NCBI GenBank assembly: GCA_035543015.1
Contig: DATKKG010000063.1
Location: 1 to 64,000, forward strand
DNA: 64,000 nt
Reading direction: 5' to 3'
From: DATKKG01 sp035543015
GTDB lineage: Archaea > Thermoproteota > Nitrososphaeria > Conexivisphaerales > DTJL01
Shown here one piece after another: positions 23,074-31,063 of this stretch. A model generated the notes under the pieces. It was not told the DNA's origin. It did no database searches and worked only from the letters and a program-made list of their open reading frames with translations. How positions within the stretch are numbered: the first letter of the stretch is position 1; each line of letters begins with the position of its first letter. The position numbers were made by a program, and so were the translations under genes.

Positions 23074-24309
23074 TTGGAGACTCAGACACTCGACGTCGAC
23101 AGGATCATACGGGACTTCCCCATCCTCGACCGCGCCATCGAGGGCAAGAAGCTGATCTACCTTGACAACGCCGCCACTTCCCAGAAGCCCCGCGCGGTCA
23201 TCAGGGCCCTGGACGAGTTCTATTCGACCTACAACTCGAACATACACAGGGGGGTCTACCGCATCGCCGAGAAGGCGACGGCGGAGTACGAGAACTCCCG
23301 AGAGAAGGTGGCTAAGTTCATCTCGGCGCCGTCGGCCGAGGAGATAGTGTTCACGCGGAACACTACGGAGTCGCTGAACCTCGTCGCGCAGTCCTGGGGC
23401 AGGAAGTTCGTGTCTAAGGGCGACAGGATCGTCCTTACCCTGCTCGAGCATCACAGCAACATCGTTCCGTGGCAGCAGCTGGCCCTGGAGAAGAAGGCGA
23501 GGGTCGAATATGCGGTGGTCGACGAGGACGGCAACCTCGACCTCGAGGACTTCAAGGAGAAGGCCGTGGGTGCCAGGGTCGTGGCTTTCACCCACGTCTC
23601 CAACGTCTTCGGAACGATCAACCCGGCCAAGGAGATGGCCAGGATCGCAAGGAAGGAGGGAGCCCTGGTCGTCGTGGACGGCGCCCAGGCCGTCCCCCAC
23701 ATGCCCGTGGACGTATCCGAGATAGGCTGCGACTTCTACGCGTTCTCGGCGCACAAGATGCTTGGGCCCACAGGGGTGGGGGTGCTCTACGGGAAGAAGG
23801 AGCGCCTGGAGGAGACGCCGCCGTTCCTGACTGGCGGGGACATGATCAGCCAGGTGCACCTCTCCGGCGCCTCCTGGAACGAGCTGCCGTGGAAGTTCGA
23901 GGCGGGGACGCCAAACATAGCCGACGTCATCGCGTACGGCCCGGCCTTGGACTACCTGTCCTCCATAGGGATGGAGGCTGTCAGGCGGCACGAGATGCGC
24001 CTGACCGCGCGAGCCCTGGACGCGCTCAGGGGAGTCGAAGGAGTGAAGGTCTATGGGCCGAAGGGCGCAGACGGGCGCGGAGGCGTAATACCTTTCAACG
24101 TCAAGGAGATCCATCCGCATGACGTCGCGGCCGTCCTGGACGGGATGGGGGTGGCGGTGCGCTCAGGCTACCACTGCGCCGAGCCCCTCCATGAATGGTT
24201 CGGGATACCGAGCTCGGTCAGGGCGAGCTTCTACATCTACAACAGGGAGAGCGACATAGACGCGCTGGTGGCTGGCGTTAGAAAGGCTAGCGAGGTGTTC
24301 GGAAGTTGA
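23074..24309 (+). CDS. sufS: Cysteine desulfurase SufS
   Basis: The 411-residue PLP enzyme removes sulfur from cysteine, giving alanine and an enzyme persulfide for cluster assembly. It has YLDNAATSQKP near the N-terminus, TRNTTESLNLVA, VDGAQAVPHMPVD (the Asp over the cofactor), the Schiff-base Lys in FSAHKMLGPTG and the catalytic Cys in RSGYHCAEPLHEW. It belongs to the group II (SufS/CsdA) desulfurases. It starts at TTG 23074 and overlaps sufU by 4 bases (TTGA). Confidence 0.97.
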   Translation: METQTLDVDRIIRDFPILDRAIEGKKLIYLDNAATSQKPRAVIRALDEFYSTYNSNIHRGVYRIAEKATAEYENSREKVAKFISAPSAEEIVFTRNTTESLNLVAQSWGRKFVSKGDRIVLTLLEHHSNIVPWQQLALEKKARVEYAVVDEDGNLDLEDFKEKAVGARVVAFTHVSNVFGTINPAKEMARIARKEGALVVVDGAQAVPHMPVDVSEIGCDFYAFSAHKMLGPTGVGVLYGKKERLEETPPFLTGGDMISQVHLSGASWNELPWKFEAGTPNIADVIAYGPALDYLSSIGMEAVRRHEMRLTARALDALRGVEGVKVYGPKGADGRGGVIPFNVKEIHPHDVAAVLDGMGVAVRSGYHCAEPLHEWFGIPSSVRASFYIYNRESDIDALVAGVRKASEVFGS

Positions 24310-24707
24310 GCGACGAGATATACAAGGAGATCATAATGGACCACTACAAGAACCCCCGCAACTTCGGGAAGATCGAGAAGCCCGACTTTTCGGCCGAGGA
24401 CAGCAACCCCCTCTGCGGCGACCATGTGGAGATGGCCGTCAAGATCGAGGACGGGAAGGTGGCCGACGTCAAGTTCATCGGCCGGGGCTGCGCCATCAGC
24501 ATGTCGGCCGCCTCCATAATCACCGAACTCATTCAGGGGATGTCGATAGAGGACCTCCGCAAGTTCGACAAGGAGCAGCTCCTCGAGGCAATGGGCAACC
24601 CCGACCTGGGCCCCGTGAGGGTGAAGTGCGCACTCCTGCCGCTCAAGACCCTGAAGTTGGGCCTCTACACCTACCTGTCGAAGACTGACGATTCCGCCGG
24701 GAAGTAG
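24306..24707 (+). CDS. sufU: SufU/IscU-type Fe-S scaffold or sulfur-transfer protein
   Basis: The 133-residue protein is IscU-like, with three conserved Cys in NPLCGDHVE, GRGCAISMSAA and RVKCALLPL and the acidic Asp after the first Cys. In the SufU branch the Cys and Asp bind zinc and accept the persulfide from SufS. The TTG start overlaps the sufS stop (TTGA), which points to coupled translation. It is the last gene of the SUF set, convergent with the UPF0147 gene after 6 bases. Confidence 0.94.
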   Translation: MSDEIYKEIIMDHYKNPRNFGKIEKPDFSAEDSNPLCGDHVEMAVKIEDGKVADVKFIGRGCAISMSAASIITELIQGMSIEDLRKFDKEQLLEAMGNPDLGPVRVKCALLPLKTLKLGLYTYLSKTDDSAGK

Positions 24708-24713
24708 CCGCGT

Positions 24714-24989
24714 CTATTCCCGGATTCCTTCCAGGACCGACACCGCGTTCCACAGCGTCACGCGGGCGAACGAAGGAACGTTCGGGTCCTGAGACACCTC
24801 CTCAAGGACGCTCATGGCATTGGCCGCCCTGACGCCGACCGACGTCCGGGGGTCCTTAAGGCCGTCCACGACCTCCTTCGTGACCTTCCGGATGTTGCGC
24901 GGAATGTTCGTGTTGTTCACGACGAGGTTGATGGTGTTTATCGCCTGGTTCAGCTTCTCCTCGTTCTCGGCTGCCTTCTTGGAACTCAA
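24714..24989 (-). CDS. UPF0147 family protein
   Basis: A 91-residue all-helical protein with the conserved archaeal UPF0147 pattern: NQAINTINLVVNNTNIPRNI, then VDGLKDPRTSVGVRAANAM, SVLEEVSQDPNVPSFARVTL (quoted as LEEVSQDPNVP) and AVSVLEGI. The family is widespread in archaea and has no known function. ATG 24989 is preceded on the minus strand by AGCTGTTGACACAG without a clear ribosome site; a TATA-like AAGCTTAAAACC (near 25045) lies about 55 bases upstream. Confidence 0.93.
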   Translation of the reverse strand: MSSKKAAENEEKLNQAINTINLVVNNTNIPRNIRKVTKEVVDGLKDPRTSVGVRAANAMSVLEEVSQDPNVPSFARVTLWNAVSVLEGIRE

Positions 24990-25105
24990 TCTGTGTCAAC
25001 AGCTCCCCTGCTTAGCCGCACGACATTACAAATGCGACCGGTTTTAAGCTTATCTCAGGACAACCGTTATGAGCCTCTTCAGGCTGCGGGTAGGTCGGGA
25101 GAGCC

Positions 25106-25459
25106 TTGTCCGAGACGAAGAACAGGCAGAAGCTCATGGCTGAGATGATGCGCAGGGGCGCGACCCTGCTCCAGGAGCCATGCCCCGAGTGCGGCGGGAT
25201 CCTCCTCAGGTTCAAAGGGAAGGACATCTGCCCGTCCTGCTCGGGCCTGACCAGCGTAGAAGAGCTGGACGAACTGGAGGCTTCCGCGCCCGCGCCGGCG
25301 CCCGTCACAGCACAGCCGAAGTTCAAGGCGGACGCCGTGTCCAAGGTGCTTGAAGAGTCGCTGGCTCACCTGGCGAAGGAGAAGGACCCCGCAAAGAGGC
25401 TGAAGCTCCTCCAGGTCATCAAGCTCTGCGCCGAGGTCCTGAAGCTGCTGAAGGAATGA
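25106..25459 (+). CDS. UPF0148 / Sjogren-autoantigen-1-like zinc-ribbon protein
   Basis: The 117-residue protein opens at TTG 25106 with a helix (MAEMMRRGATLLQEPCPECG). A four-Cys zinc ribbon follows (CPEC near 26-29, CPSC near 42-45), then an Ala/Pro linker and a C-terminal amphipathic helix (EESLAHLAKEKDPAKRLKLL). This is the layout of archaeal UPF0148, the relative of the human SSSCA1/p27 autoantigen. No function is established. It ends 3 bases before the end of the convergent Hef helicase gene. Confidence 0.88.
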   Translation: MSETKNRQKLMAEMMRRGATLLQEPCPECGGILLRFKGKDICPSCSGLTSVEELDELEASAPAPAPVTAQPKFKADAVSKVLEESLAHLAKEKDPAKRLKLLQVIKLCAEVLKLLKE

Positions 25460-25462
25460 GCC

Positions 25463-26989
25463 CTACCCGATGAAGGAGTCCAGCCCCTTCTTCTTCGCGG
25501 GGGGCCTGGAGCCTGTCGTGGGCTCGGCGGACGCGAGCTGGCGGACGTAGGTGCTAAGCGACTTGAGCTTCCTCTGGACGACCCGGTAGTAAGCTTCGTC
25601 GACTGTGTCCTTGACGATCAGCATTATCATCCTCCCCTCCTTGCGCCTGCCCGTCCTGCCCCTCCTCTGGACGTACCTGATGGCGCTGGCCACGTTGTCG
25701 TAGAAGACCACGAGGTTGCATTCCGCGATGTCCAGGCCCTCCTCCCCGATCTGGGTGGCGATCAGCACCCTGTACTTGCCCTTCCTGAACATGTCGACAG
25801 CCTTGACCTGCTCCTCCTGCCTCTGGCCCGTCGCCCCCTGCTTCCCGATCAGTATCCAGGCGCTTATCCCTCGGTCGGAGAGGGTCCTGTAGATGTAGTC
25901 AACGGTCTCCCTGTAGCCGGCGAAGATGAGGGCCCTGTCCTGGGGGGTGAGCTCCGCTATGAGCCCCTTCAGGGCCTCGAATTTCGGCTGCTCCAAGCCC
26001 GCGACGACGGCGCCGTTGATGAGCTCGTAGGCCTCCTTCAGGCGAGGCTCCTTGACTATCATGGAGTTGACCCGCCCCTTGGTGTCCCTCACCCTTTCGA
26101 AGTAGCTCAGGAAGGCCTTGTAGCTCTGGGTCTCGAGCATCTTCTCCAGGTTGAAGAGCTTGGCCGCGAAGAAGTAGGACAGCTTGGCGTTCCAGGAGCC
26201 CTTCGCCATGATGGAGTCCCTGTTCCGCATCATCTCCTTGAAGCTCAGCTTGTCCGCCGCGGCCCTTGGCATCAGGTTCTCGCGGGCTATGTTGGCGAGC
26301 TTCTCCTTCAGGACCTCGCGTATGAGGAGCGACGCCCTCTTCATGTAGTCCGGGCTTTCGAGGAGCCTGACGTCCACCTTGACATCGTGAACGTAGGGCT
26401 TGATGTCGTCGCTTTCGTAGTCCCTGAAGAGTATCCTCTCGGCTGAGAGGTGGCCCTTGATCTCCTCGATCTTCTGCCTTTCGCTGGGCAGGGTGGCCGT
26501 CAGGCCGATCCTCTGCACATCCCCGGACCGGAACAGCTCGGAGATCTGGACGTAGCTGTGGTCGCCGATCGCCCTGTGAACCTCGTCGAGGATCAGGAGG
26601 TCGAACAGGGAGACGTCCAGGAGGGACCGCTTGACGTCCTGGACCGCTATCTGGGGGGTGGCGCAGACTATCTTCGCGGACCAGGCATCCCCCCTGGTGT
26701 GGATATCGTCCTCCCCGGTCACGGCGGCCACCGAGCCGGCGGGCAGGTCGAGGACCTTCTCAAGGAACTCCTTGTGCTGCTGGACCAGTATCCTCGTGGG
26801 GGCGAGGAACAGGGTCCTTCCCCCGGTGGAGGCGAGCCTGTTCGCAATTATGAGCGCCGCCACGGCCGTCTTCCCCATCCCGGTCGGGAGGACGATGATG
26901 GCGTTCGAGGCCCCGGCGTCCCGGGCCAGCTCCTGCTGGTAGAGCCTCTCCTCCAGCGCGCCCTTCCTGATGAAACCCTCGGCGGACAT
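25463..26989 (-). CDS. hef: Hef-type DNA helicase (FANCM-like), without the XPF nuclease half
   Basis: From ATG 26989 the product has 508 residues; a longer frame to GTG 27100 crosses the divergent promoter and adds no family sequence. It is an SF2 helicase: LPTGMGKTAVAALI, FLAPTRILVQQHKEF, DEVH box in LLILDEVHRAIG, TATLPS, then a helical insertion of Hef/FANCM type, and IATQIGEEGLDIAECN and RYVQRRGRTGR. Hef remodels stalled forks. Euryarchaeal Hef is fused to a C-terminal XPF nuclease; here the protein stops after the helicase, with a Lys-rich end reading KKKGLDSFIG that resembles a PCNA-binding box lacking the Gln. A separate XPF gene is not in this window. Confidence 0.88.
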   Translation of the reverse strand: MSAEGFIRKGALEERLYQQELARDAGASNAIIVLPTGMGKTAVAALIIANRLASTGGRTLFLAPTRILVQQHKEFLEKVLDLPAGSVAAVTGEDDIHTRGDAWSAKIVCATPQIAVQDVKRSLLDVSLFDLLILDEVHRAIGDHSYVQISELFRSGDVQRIGLTATLPSERQKIEEIKGHLSAERILFRDYESDDIKPYVHDVKVDVRLLESPDYMKRASLLIREVLKEKLANIARENLMPRAAADKLSFKEMMRNRDSIMAKGSWNAKLSYFFAAKLFNLEKMLETQSYKAFLSYFERVRDTKGRVNSMIVKEPRLKEAYELINGAVVAGLEQPKFEALKGLIAELTPQDRALIFAGYRETVDYIYRTLSDRGISAWILIGKQGATGQRQEEQVKAVDMFRKGKYRVLIATQIGEEGLDIAECNLVVFYDNVASAIRYVQRRGRTGRRKEGRMIMLIVKDTVDEAYYRVVQRKLKSLSTYVRQLASAEPTTGSRPPAKKKGLDSFIG

Positions 26990-27066
26990 TGGCTTCCCCC
27001 GATGCTCTCCGCAACCCAACACTTTTATCATTTGGTGCATTCGACACCGAGTCTGGGCGCCTTTCC

Positions 27067-27897
27067 TTGCGAATCGAGGCTGCGGAACTCCAGAGGGCAC
27101 TGGCCGACGTGGAGAAGTCGGTGACGACGTCGGACCTAGGCATGCTGGAGTCCAAGGCCGGGAGCTGGAGGATTCCGTCGGTGGTGACGGAGGAGATGGT
27201 CGGGGTGGCCGAGTCTCTGATCCCGTTCAAGCCCAGCCCCAGGGTCGGGAAGTTCCTCGTCCTTAGCGGCGTCGACAAGTCGGGGAAGGAGACTCACTGC
27301 TTCAACCAGAGCAGGCTCACCAAGATAACCTCGGTCTACGACCACCTGCGGTCCAAGGGATTTGACGTCCTGCCGATCAACCTGCCGTCATACAACACCC
27401 TTCTCGGGGCCCTGGTGGGGGCGTACCTCGGCAGGCGGACCAAGGACATGGTGCTCAGCGGCGACCTGAGCGCCTCCTACGCCTGGCTTCTTTGGAGCCT
27501 CGACAGGGCCCAGTTCAACGACAGCGTAGACAGATGGCTCGCCGACGGGCCAAGGAAAGTCGTCCTGTCCAAGAGGTGGACGGAGAGCCACGCCGTCTAC
27601 CAGCCGGAGGTGGGAGTGAGATACGAAAGGGTGATGCGGTTCGAGGAGAAGGTCGTCAAGCAGGACTCCACGATAGTGTTGGACATACCTCCTGTCCAGG
27701 CGCTCTTGAGGTTGAGGACGAGGCCTGACAGGGACAACTACGAGAAGGCCTCCATAATCGAGGGGGTCCGCCGCAGGTACCTCGCCCTTTCCGAGATCTA
27801 CCCCTACGGCGACATCTACCTCGTGGACGCGTCGAGGAGCCTGGAAGAGGTCAACAGGGACATCCTCTCCCTGGTGGACAGGATAATGCAGGGATGA
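27067..27897 (+). CDS. tmk: Thymidylate kinase-like P-loop kinase
   Basis: I place the start at TTG 27067 (276 residues), because a TATA-like cttttatca (about 27021-27029) lies upstream of it and inside the longer frame from 26989. After a 65-residue N-terminal helical extension comes a nucleotide monophosphate kinase domain: GKFLVLSGVDKSGKETHCFN has the P-loop with Asp, Lys and Ser-Gly-Lys in the positions of thymidylate kinase. LSGDLSASYAWLLWSLDR follows, and the lid and DR region lie in VVLSKRWTES. True Tmk proteins are about 200 residues, so the extension is unusual. Phosphorylation of dTMP is the likely role, fitting the HD hydrolase next door. Confidence 0.72.
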   Translation: MRIEAAELQRALADVEKSVTTSDLGMLESKAGSWRIPSVVTEEMVGVAESLIPFKPSPRVGKFLVLSGVDKSGKETHCFNQSRLTKITSVYDHLRSKGFDVLPINLPSYNTLLGALVGAYLGRRTKDMVLSGDLSASYAWLLWSLDRAQFNDSVDRWLADGPRKVVLSKRWTESHAVYQPEVGVRYERVMRFEEKVVKQDSTIVLDIPPVQALLRLRTRPDRDNYEKASIIEGVRRRYLALSEIYPYGDIYLVDASRSLEEVNRDILSLVDRIMQG

Positions 27898-27944
27898 GCA
27901 AGGGATAAAGCACCGTATCTCTGCAAGTCTCATCGCGGCCGCAC

Positions 27945-29249
27945 TTGAAATCAGCGCACTATGCCGGAAGGCCGGTGGAGATCAGGGACCCGATCCATGG
28001 CTTCGTCAAGGTGCACGGCGGAGAGCTCAAGGTCGTTGACACCCCATACTTCCAGCGCCTGAGGAGGATAAGGCAGCTCTCCTGCGCGTTCATGGCGTAC
28101 CCGGGAGCCAACCACACGAGGTTCGAGCACTCCCTGGGCGCGATGCATGTAGCCGGACTCACCTCGGCGATCCTTGTCGACAAGGGCTACATCGACGACG
28201 ACGCGGCGTCGGAGCTCAGGCTGGCGGGCCTCCTCCACGACGTGGGCCATGGCCCGTTCTCGCACCTGTACGAGGAGCTCCTTCATTCGAAGACCGGGGT
28301 GACTCACGAGGACATGAGCTCCAGGATCGTGGCGGAGACCGAGATCGGGGAGGTTCTGGACAAGGAGGGGTTCGACCCGAAGAGGCTTTCGTCTCTGGCC
28401 GTCGGGAAGGCGCCGGGGAGGAGGCGCTTCATGAACGAGGTGGTTGCCGGGACCCTCAGCGCCGACCTCATGGACTACCTCCTGAGGGACTCCTACTACA
28501 CGGGCGCGGGCTTCGGCCGTGTCGACATCACGAGGGTGATCGACTCGTTCGAGGTCGTCGGGGACCACCTGGCCATAGAGAGCGACGCCGTCCATTCCTT
28601 CGAAGCCCTGACCGTTGCCCGATATGAGATGTTCAAGGCAGTCTACTTCCACAAGACGTGCAGGGCCGCCGAAGCCATGGTCCTCAGGGCGATGGAACTG
28701 GCTGACGCCGAGCTGGGGCTAACCCAGGTCGACGACCTCTCTCGCTACGGCAAATGGGACGACGAAGGTGTGGTCAACGCGATCCTTAACCTGAAGGGGG
28801 GAAGGGACGCGAAGAAGGCGCAGCAGCTGGTGTCGGACTACAGGGCACGGCGGCTCCTGAAGTGCGTGTACGAGAAGATGGTGATAAGGAAGGAGGGTTT
28901 CGCAGAGAGGCTCCTCGACAAGGCCGCGGTGAGGGCGGAGGTCGTGGCCGAGATAGCGAACCTGGCGGGGGTCGACCCCGAAGGCATCTACATTGACGTG
29001 CCCACGACCCCTTCCGTGCCTTTCACGTCGGACAGGGAGATGTTCACGGAGCTGACCATCGTTTCGAGGGGCGCAGCCGGAGCCAAGAAGACGAGGATCT
29101 CCCTGTCGGACATCCCCGCCGTGGCAGCGATCAGCGGCTCCCTGGACGTGTTGAGGGTCTACACGACCGCGAAGGACAGGGCCAGGGTCGAGGGGGCCGT
29201 CTCGAAGGTCCTGGGGGACTCGGGCTTCTCCACCAAGATATCAGTCTAG
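27945..29249 (+). CDS. HD-domain phosphohydrolase (dNTPase-like)
   Basis: The 434-residue protein starts at TTG 27945. It opens with EIRDPIHGFVKV and QRLRRIRQLSCAFMAYPGANHTRFEHSLG. Then comes the metal-binding HD pair in GLLHDVGHGPFSH and a final Asp in SADLMDYLLRDSYY. This is the layout of archaeal and bacterial relatives of SAMHD1 and dGTPase, which cut dNTPs to nucleoside and triphosphate; some members act on other phosphate esters. It lies 47 bases after the thymidylate-kinase-like gene in the same direction, consistent with nucleotide-pool control. The last 9 bases overlap the convergent DUF126 gene. Confidence 0.88.
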   Translation: MKSAHYAGRPVEIRDPIHGFVKVHGGELKVVDTPYFQRLRRIRQLSCAFMAYPGANHTRFEHSLGAMHVAGLTSAILVDKGYIDDDAASELRLAGLLHDVGHGPFSHLYEELLHSKTGVTHEDMSSRIVAETEIGEVLDKEGFDPKRLSSLAVGKAPGRRRFMNEVVAGTLSADLMDYLLRDSYYTGAGFGRVDITRVIDSFEVVGDHLAIESDAVHSFEALTVARYEMFKAVYFHKTCRAAEAMVLRAMELADAELGLTQVDDLSRYGKWDDEGVVNAILNLKGGRDAKKAQQLVSDYRARRLLKCVYEKMVIRKEGFAERLLDKAAVRAEVVAEIANLAGVDPEGIYIDVPTTPSVPFTSDREMFTELTIVSRGAAGAKKTRISLSDIPAVAAISGSLDVLRVYTTAKDRARVEGAVSKVLGDSGFSTKISV

Positions 29250-29636
29250 GAGGAGCTCGCCGCTCTTCCCGTCAAGGGAGGCCTTGTGCCCGCCGAACTT
29301 TTTCAGCTCGTCCAGCTCGAATCCGTCGGCCAGTGGCACCCCGGCCAGGGCGCAGCCGGACACCAGTGTGATGTCGCCCTTGGCGGCGACTATGGCGGCC
29401 GGTCCCAGCGACTTCATGGTCAGGTTGTAGATCACATATGCGCCGACGCTGCTTCCCACCGTGTACGGAAGGGCGAGGACGACCCCGCCCAGCTTCTGAC
29501 CGTAGAGCTCGTGGTTCCTATCCACCACGGTCCCGCTGTCCGAGTCCACGCCACCCAGAAACGAGAGCTGCTGGCCCGTGACCAACAGCCTTCCTGAGCC
29601 CCTTCCCTCCACCAATCCGCGACCTGATACCTTCAA
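29241..29636 (-). CDS. DUF126 / aconitase-X swivel protein: phosphomevalonate dehydratase small subunit
   Basis: The 131-residue swivel domain matches DUF126: SFLGGVDSDSGTVVDRNHEL (Ser in GxxxxxTG-like loop), VVLALPYTVGSSVGAYVIYN and ITLVSGCALAGVPLADGF. In archaea this small subunit joins a DUF521 large subunit to dehydrate mevalonate 5-phosphate to trans-anhydromevalonate phosphate in the archaeal mevalonate pathway; bacterial relatives act on hydroxyproline derivatives. The TTG start overlaps the stop of the UbiD gene (TTGA), so the two are likely one operon. The large subunit is not in this window. Pathway assignment rests on the UbiD partner. Confidence 0.85.
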   Translation of the reverse strand: MKVSGRGLVEGRGSGRLLVTGQQLSFLGGVDSDSGTVVDRNHELYGQKLGGVVLALPYTVGSSVGAYVIYNLTMKSLGPAAIVAAKGDITLVSGCALAGVPLADGFELDELKKFGGHKASLDGKSGELLLD

Positions 29637-30976
29637 CGGGCCTCTCCCAGCAGGCGCTTGACCGTGGAGTGGTAGTTGGGGATTTCGGCTATTTCGAACT
29701 TCTCCTTCGGCTTCTTCAGGGTCCTGGTGGCGTCCACGCCCAGCTTGTCCGTCAGGAGCATCTCCTGGTCGGCCGAAGGGTCCAGGCTTGAGCCCTTTGC
29801 GCCCGTGATGACCATGAGGCCCCTCGAGGCCTGGAAGCGGGTGGCCACCGCGTACTCGACCATCCTAGGATCGTCCGGGTCGATGTCGTCGTCCACCACG
29901 GTGGCCATCTTGAGCGAAGGATGGGCGGCGAACGCGGCCAAGAGCGCGTTCTTCGGCTCGCCTTCGAGGTGCTTTGAAATCTGGATGACCGCGTGGAGCC
30001 AGTTCCTTCCTCCGTCGGTGAGGACCACCCGTCTCGTGGACGGGACGACGTCTCGGACCGCCTTGTTCATCTTGATTTCGATGGGGTACGACATCAGCAT
30101 CCGGTGCTCCAGGCCGCCCGGAAGGATGTCCCTGTATATGGCCCCCCTCCTGTGGTAGAGCTTCTGGACCTGGATCACGGGCTGCGCGCGGACCGCGTCG
30201 TAGTTCCCCAGCATCTCCACCATGGCCTCCTTGGCGGTCTCGGAGCCGATGACGCCCGTCATCACGAACTCGGCCTCCGCGGGGACGATCAGCCCGTTGT
30301 CCACCTCGCAGGTGGTGAGCCTTCCTCCCAGGAGGGAGTTCGCGAGCATGAGCTCGTCATAGCCGTAGGGGGCCTGGAAGGCTGCGGCCATTTCGACGGC
30401 AGGATGGACGCCCACGACGATGGAGACGGGTAGATCCTTCCCGGACTCCCTGGCGAGGGTGTAGGCCCTGTGCAGGTGCCTGCCTTCCACCATTCGTATC
30501 GCGAAGCGCCCGTCGTCCAGCCTTAGGAGGCGGTGGACCGACACGTTCTGCGTTCCCGTCTCCATGTTCTTCGCGATCACAAGGGAGCTGGTGACGTAGG
30601 GCCCGCTGTCCTTGGCGAAGTGGGTGACTATCGGAAGGTCCAGGAGGTGAGCGGCCTTCTCCGTGCCGTGGAAGGGGCCTTCGTCGACCAATGCGGGCCT
30701 AGAACCGGCCTCGACCGAGGAAAGGAAGAACCTTTCGAACGAGGACACGTCGGTCTTGAGCGCCTCCGCGAACTTCCTGCGAGACGTCAGCAGGTCGGCG
30801 ACTATGGGGAACTTGCCCGTGGAGGGCCTGCTGATCATGACCGCGCTCCTGCCGTCGAGGGCCTTCTCCAGAGCCGCCGCTTCGAACAGGGTCGAAACCG
30901 GGCTCGCGATGCGGGTGAGCTCCTTCGCGCCCAGCTGGCTCAGGTAGGAGGGAAGGCTCGGCGCCTCTCTTTTCAT
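29633..30976 (-). CDS. UbiD-family decarboxylase, probably anhydromevalonate phosphate decarboxylase
   Basis: The 447-residue protein shows UbiD family sequence throughout: LLDLPIVTHFAKDSGPYVTS, NVSVHRLLRLDDGRFAIRM, VVGVHPAVEMAAAF, VPAEAEFVMTGVI and the acidic loop ATVVDDDIDPDDPRMVEYAV (DDDID). UbiD enzymes use prenylated FMN. The archaeal member that decarboxylates trans-anhydromevalonate 5-phosphate to isopentenyl phosphate lies in this size class, and here it is joined to the DUF126 dehydratase subunit by a 4-base overlap. That fits the archaeal mevalonate route to lipid precursors. Another aromatic-acid role is possible but less likely. It starts at ATG 30976. Confidence 0.85.
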   Translation of the reverse strand: MKREAPSLPSYLSQLGAKELTRIASPVSTLFEAAALEKALDGRSAVMISRPSTGKFPIVADLLTSRRKFAEALKTDVSSFERFFLSSVEAGSRPALVDEGPFHGTEKAAHLLDLPIVTHFAKDSGPYVTSSLVIAKNMETGTQNVSVHRLLRLDDGRFAIRMVEGRHLHRAYTLARESGKDLPVSIVVGVHPAVEMAAAFQAPYGYDELMLANSLLGGRLTTCEVDNGLIVPAEAEFVMTGVIGSETAKEAMVEMLGNYDAVRAQPVIQVQKLYHRRGAIYRDILPGGLEHRMLMSYPIEIKMNKAVRDVVPSTRRVVLTDGGRNWLHAVIQISKHLEGEPKNALLAAFAAHPSLKMATVVDDDIDPDDPRMVEYAVATRFQASRGLMVITGAKGSSLDPSADQEMLLTDKLGVDATRTLKKPKEKFEIAEIPNYHSTVKRLLGEAR

Positions 30977-31063
30977 GCCGAGTATTAGCGGATTGAGTCA
31001 TGCTAATAATCGCTTCGCCCCGCGTAGCGGTGCTAATATGCTGCTGACGAATCTCCTGTAGCC

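Noticed and set aside
22966..24120. Long leftward frame (384 codons) opposite sufS
   Set aside because: GC-rich codon bias creates open antisense frames; the rightward product is an unmistakable SufS and the antisense product has no domain.
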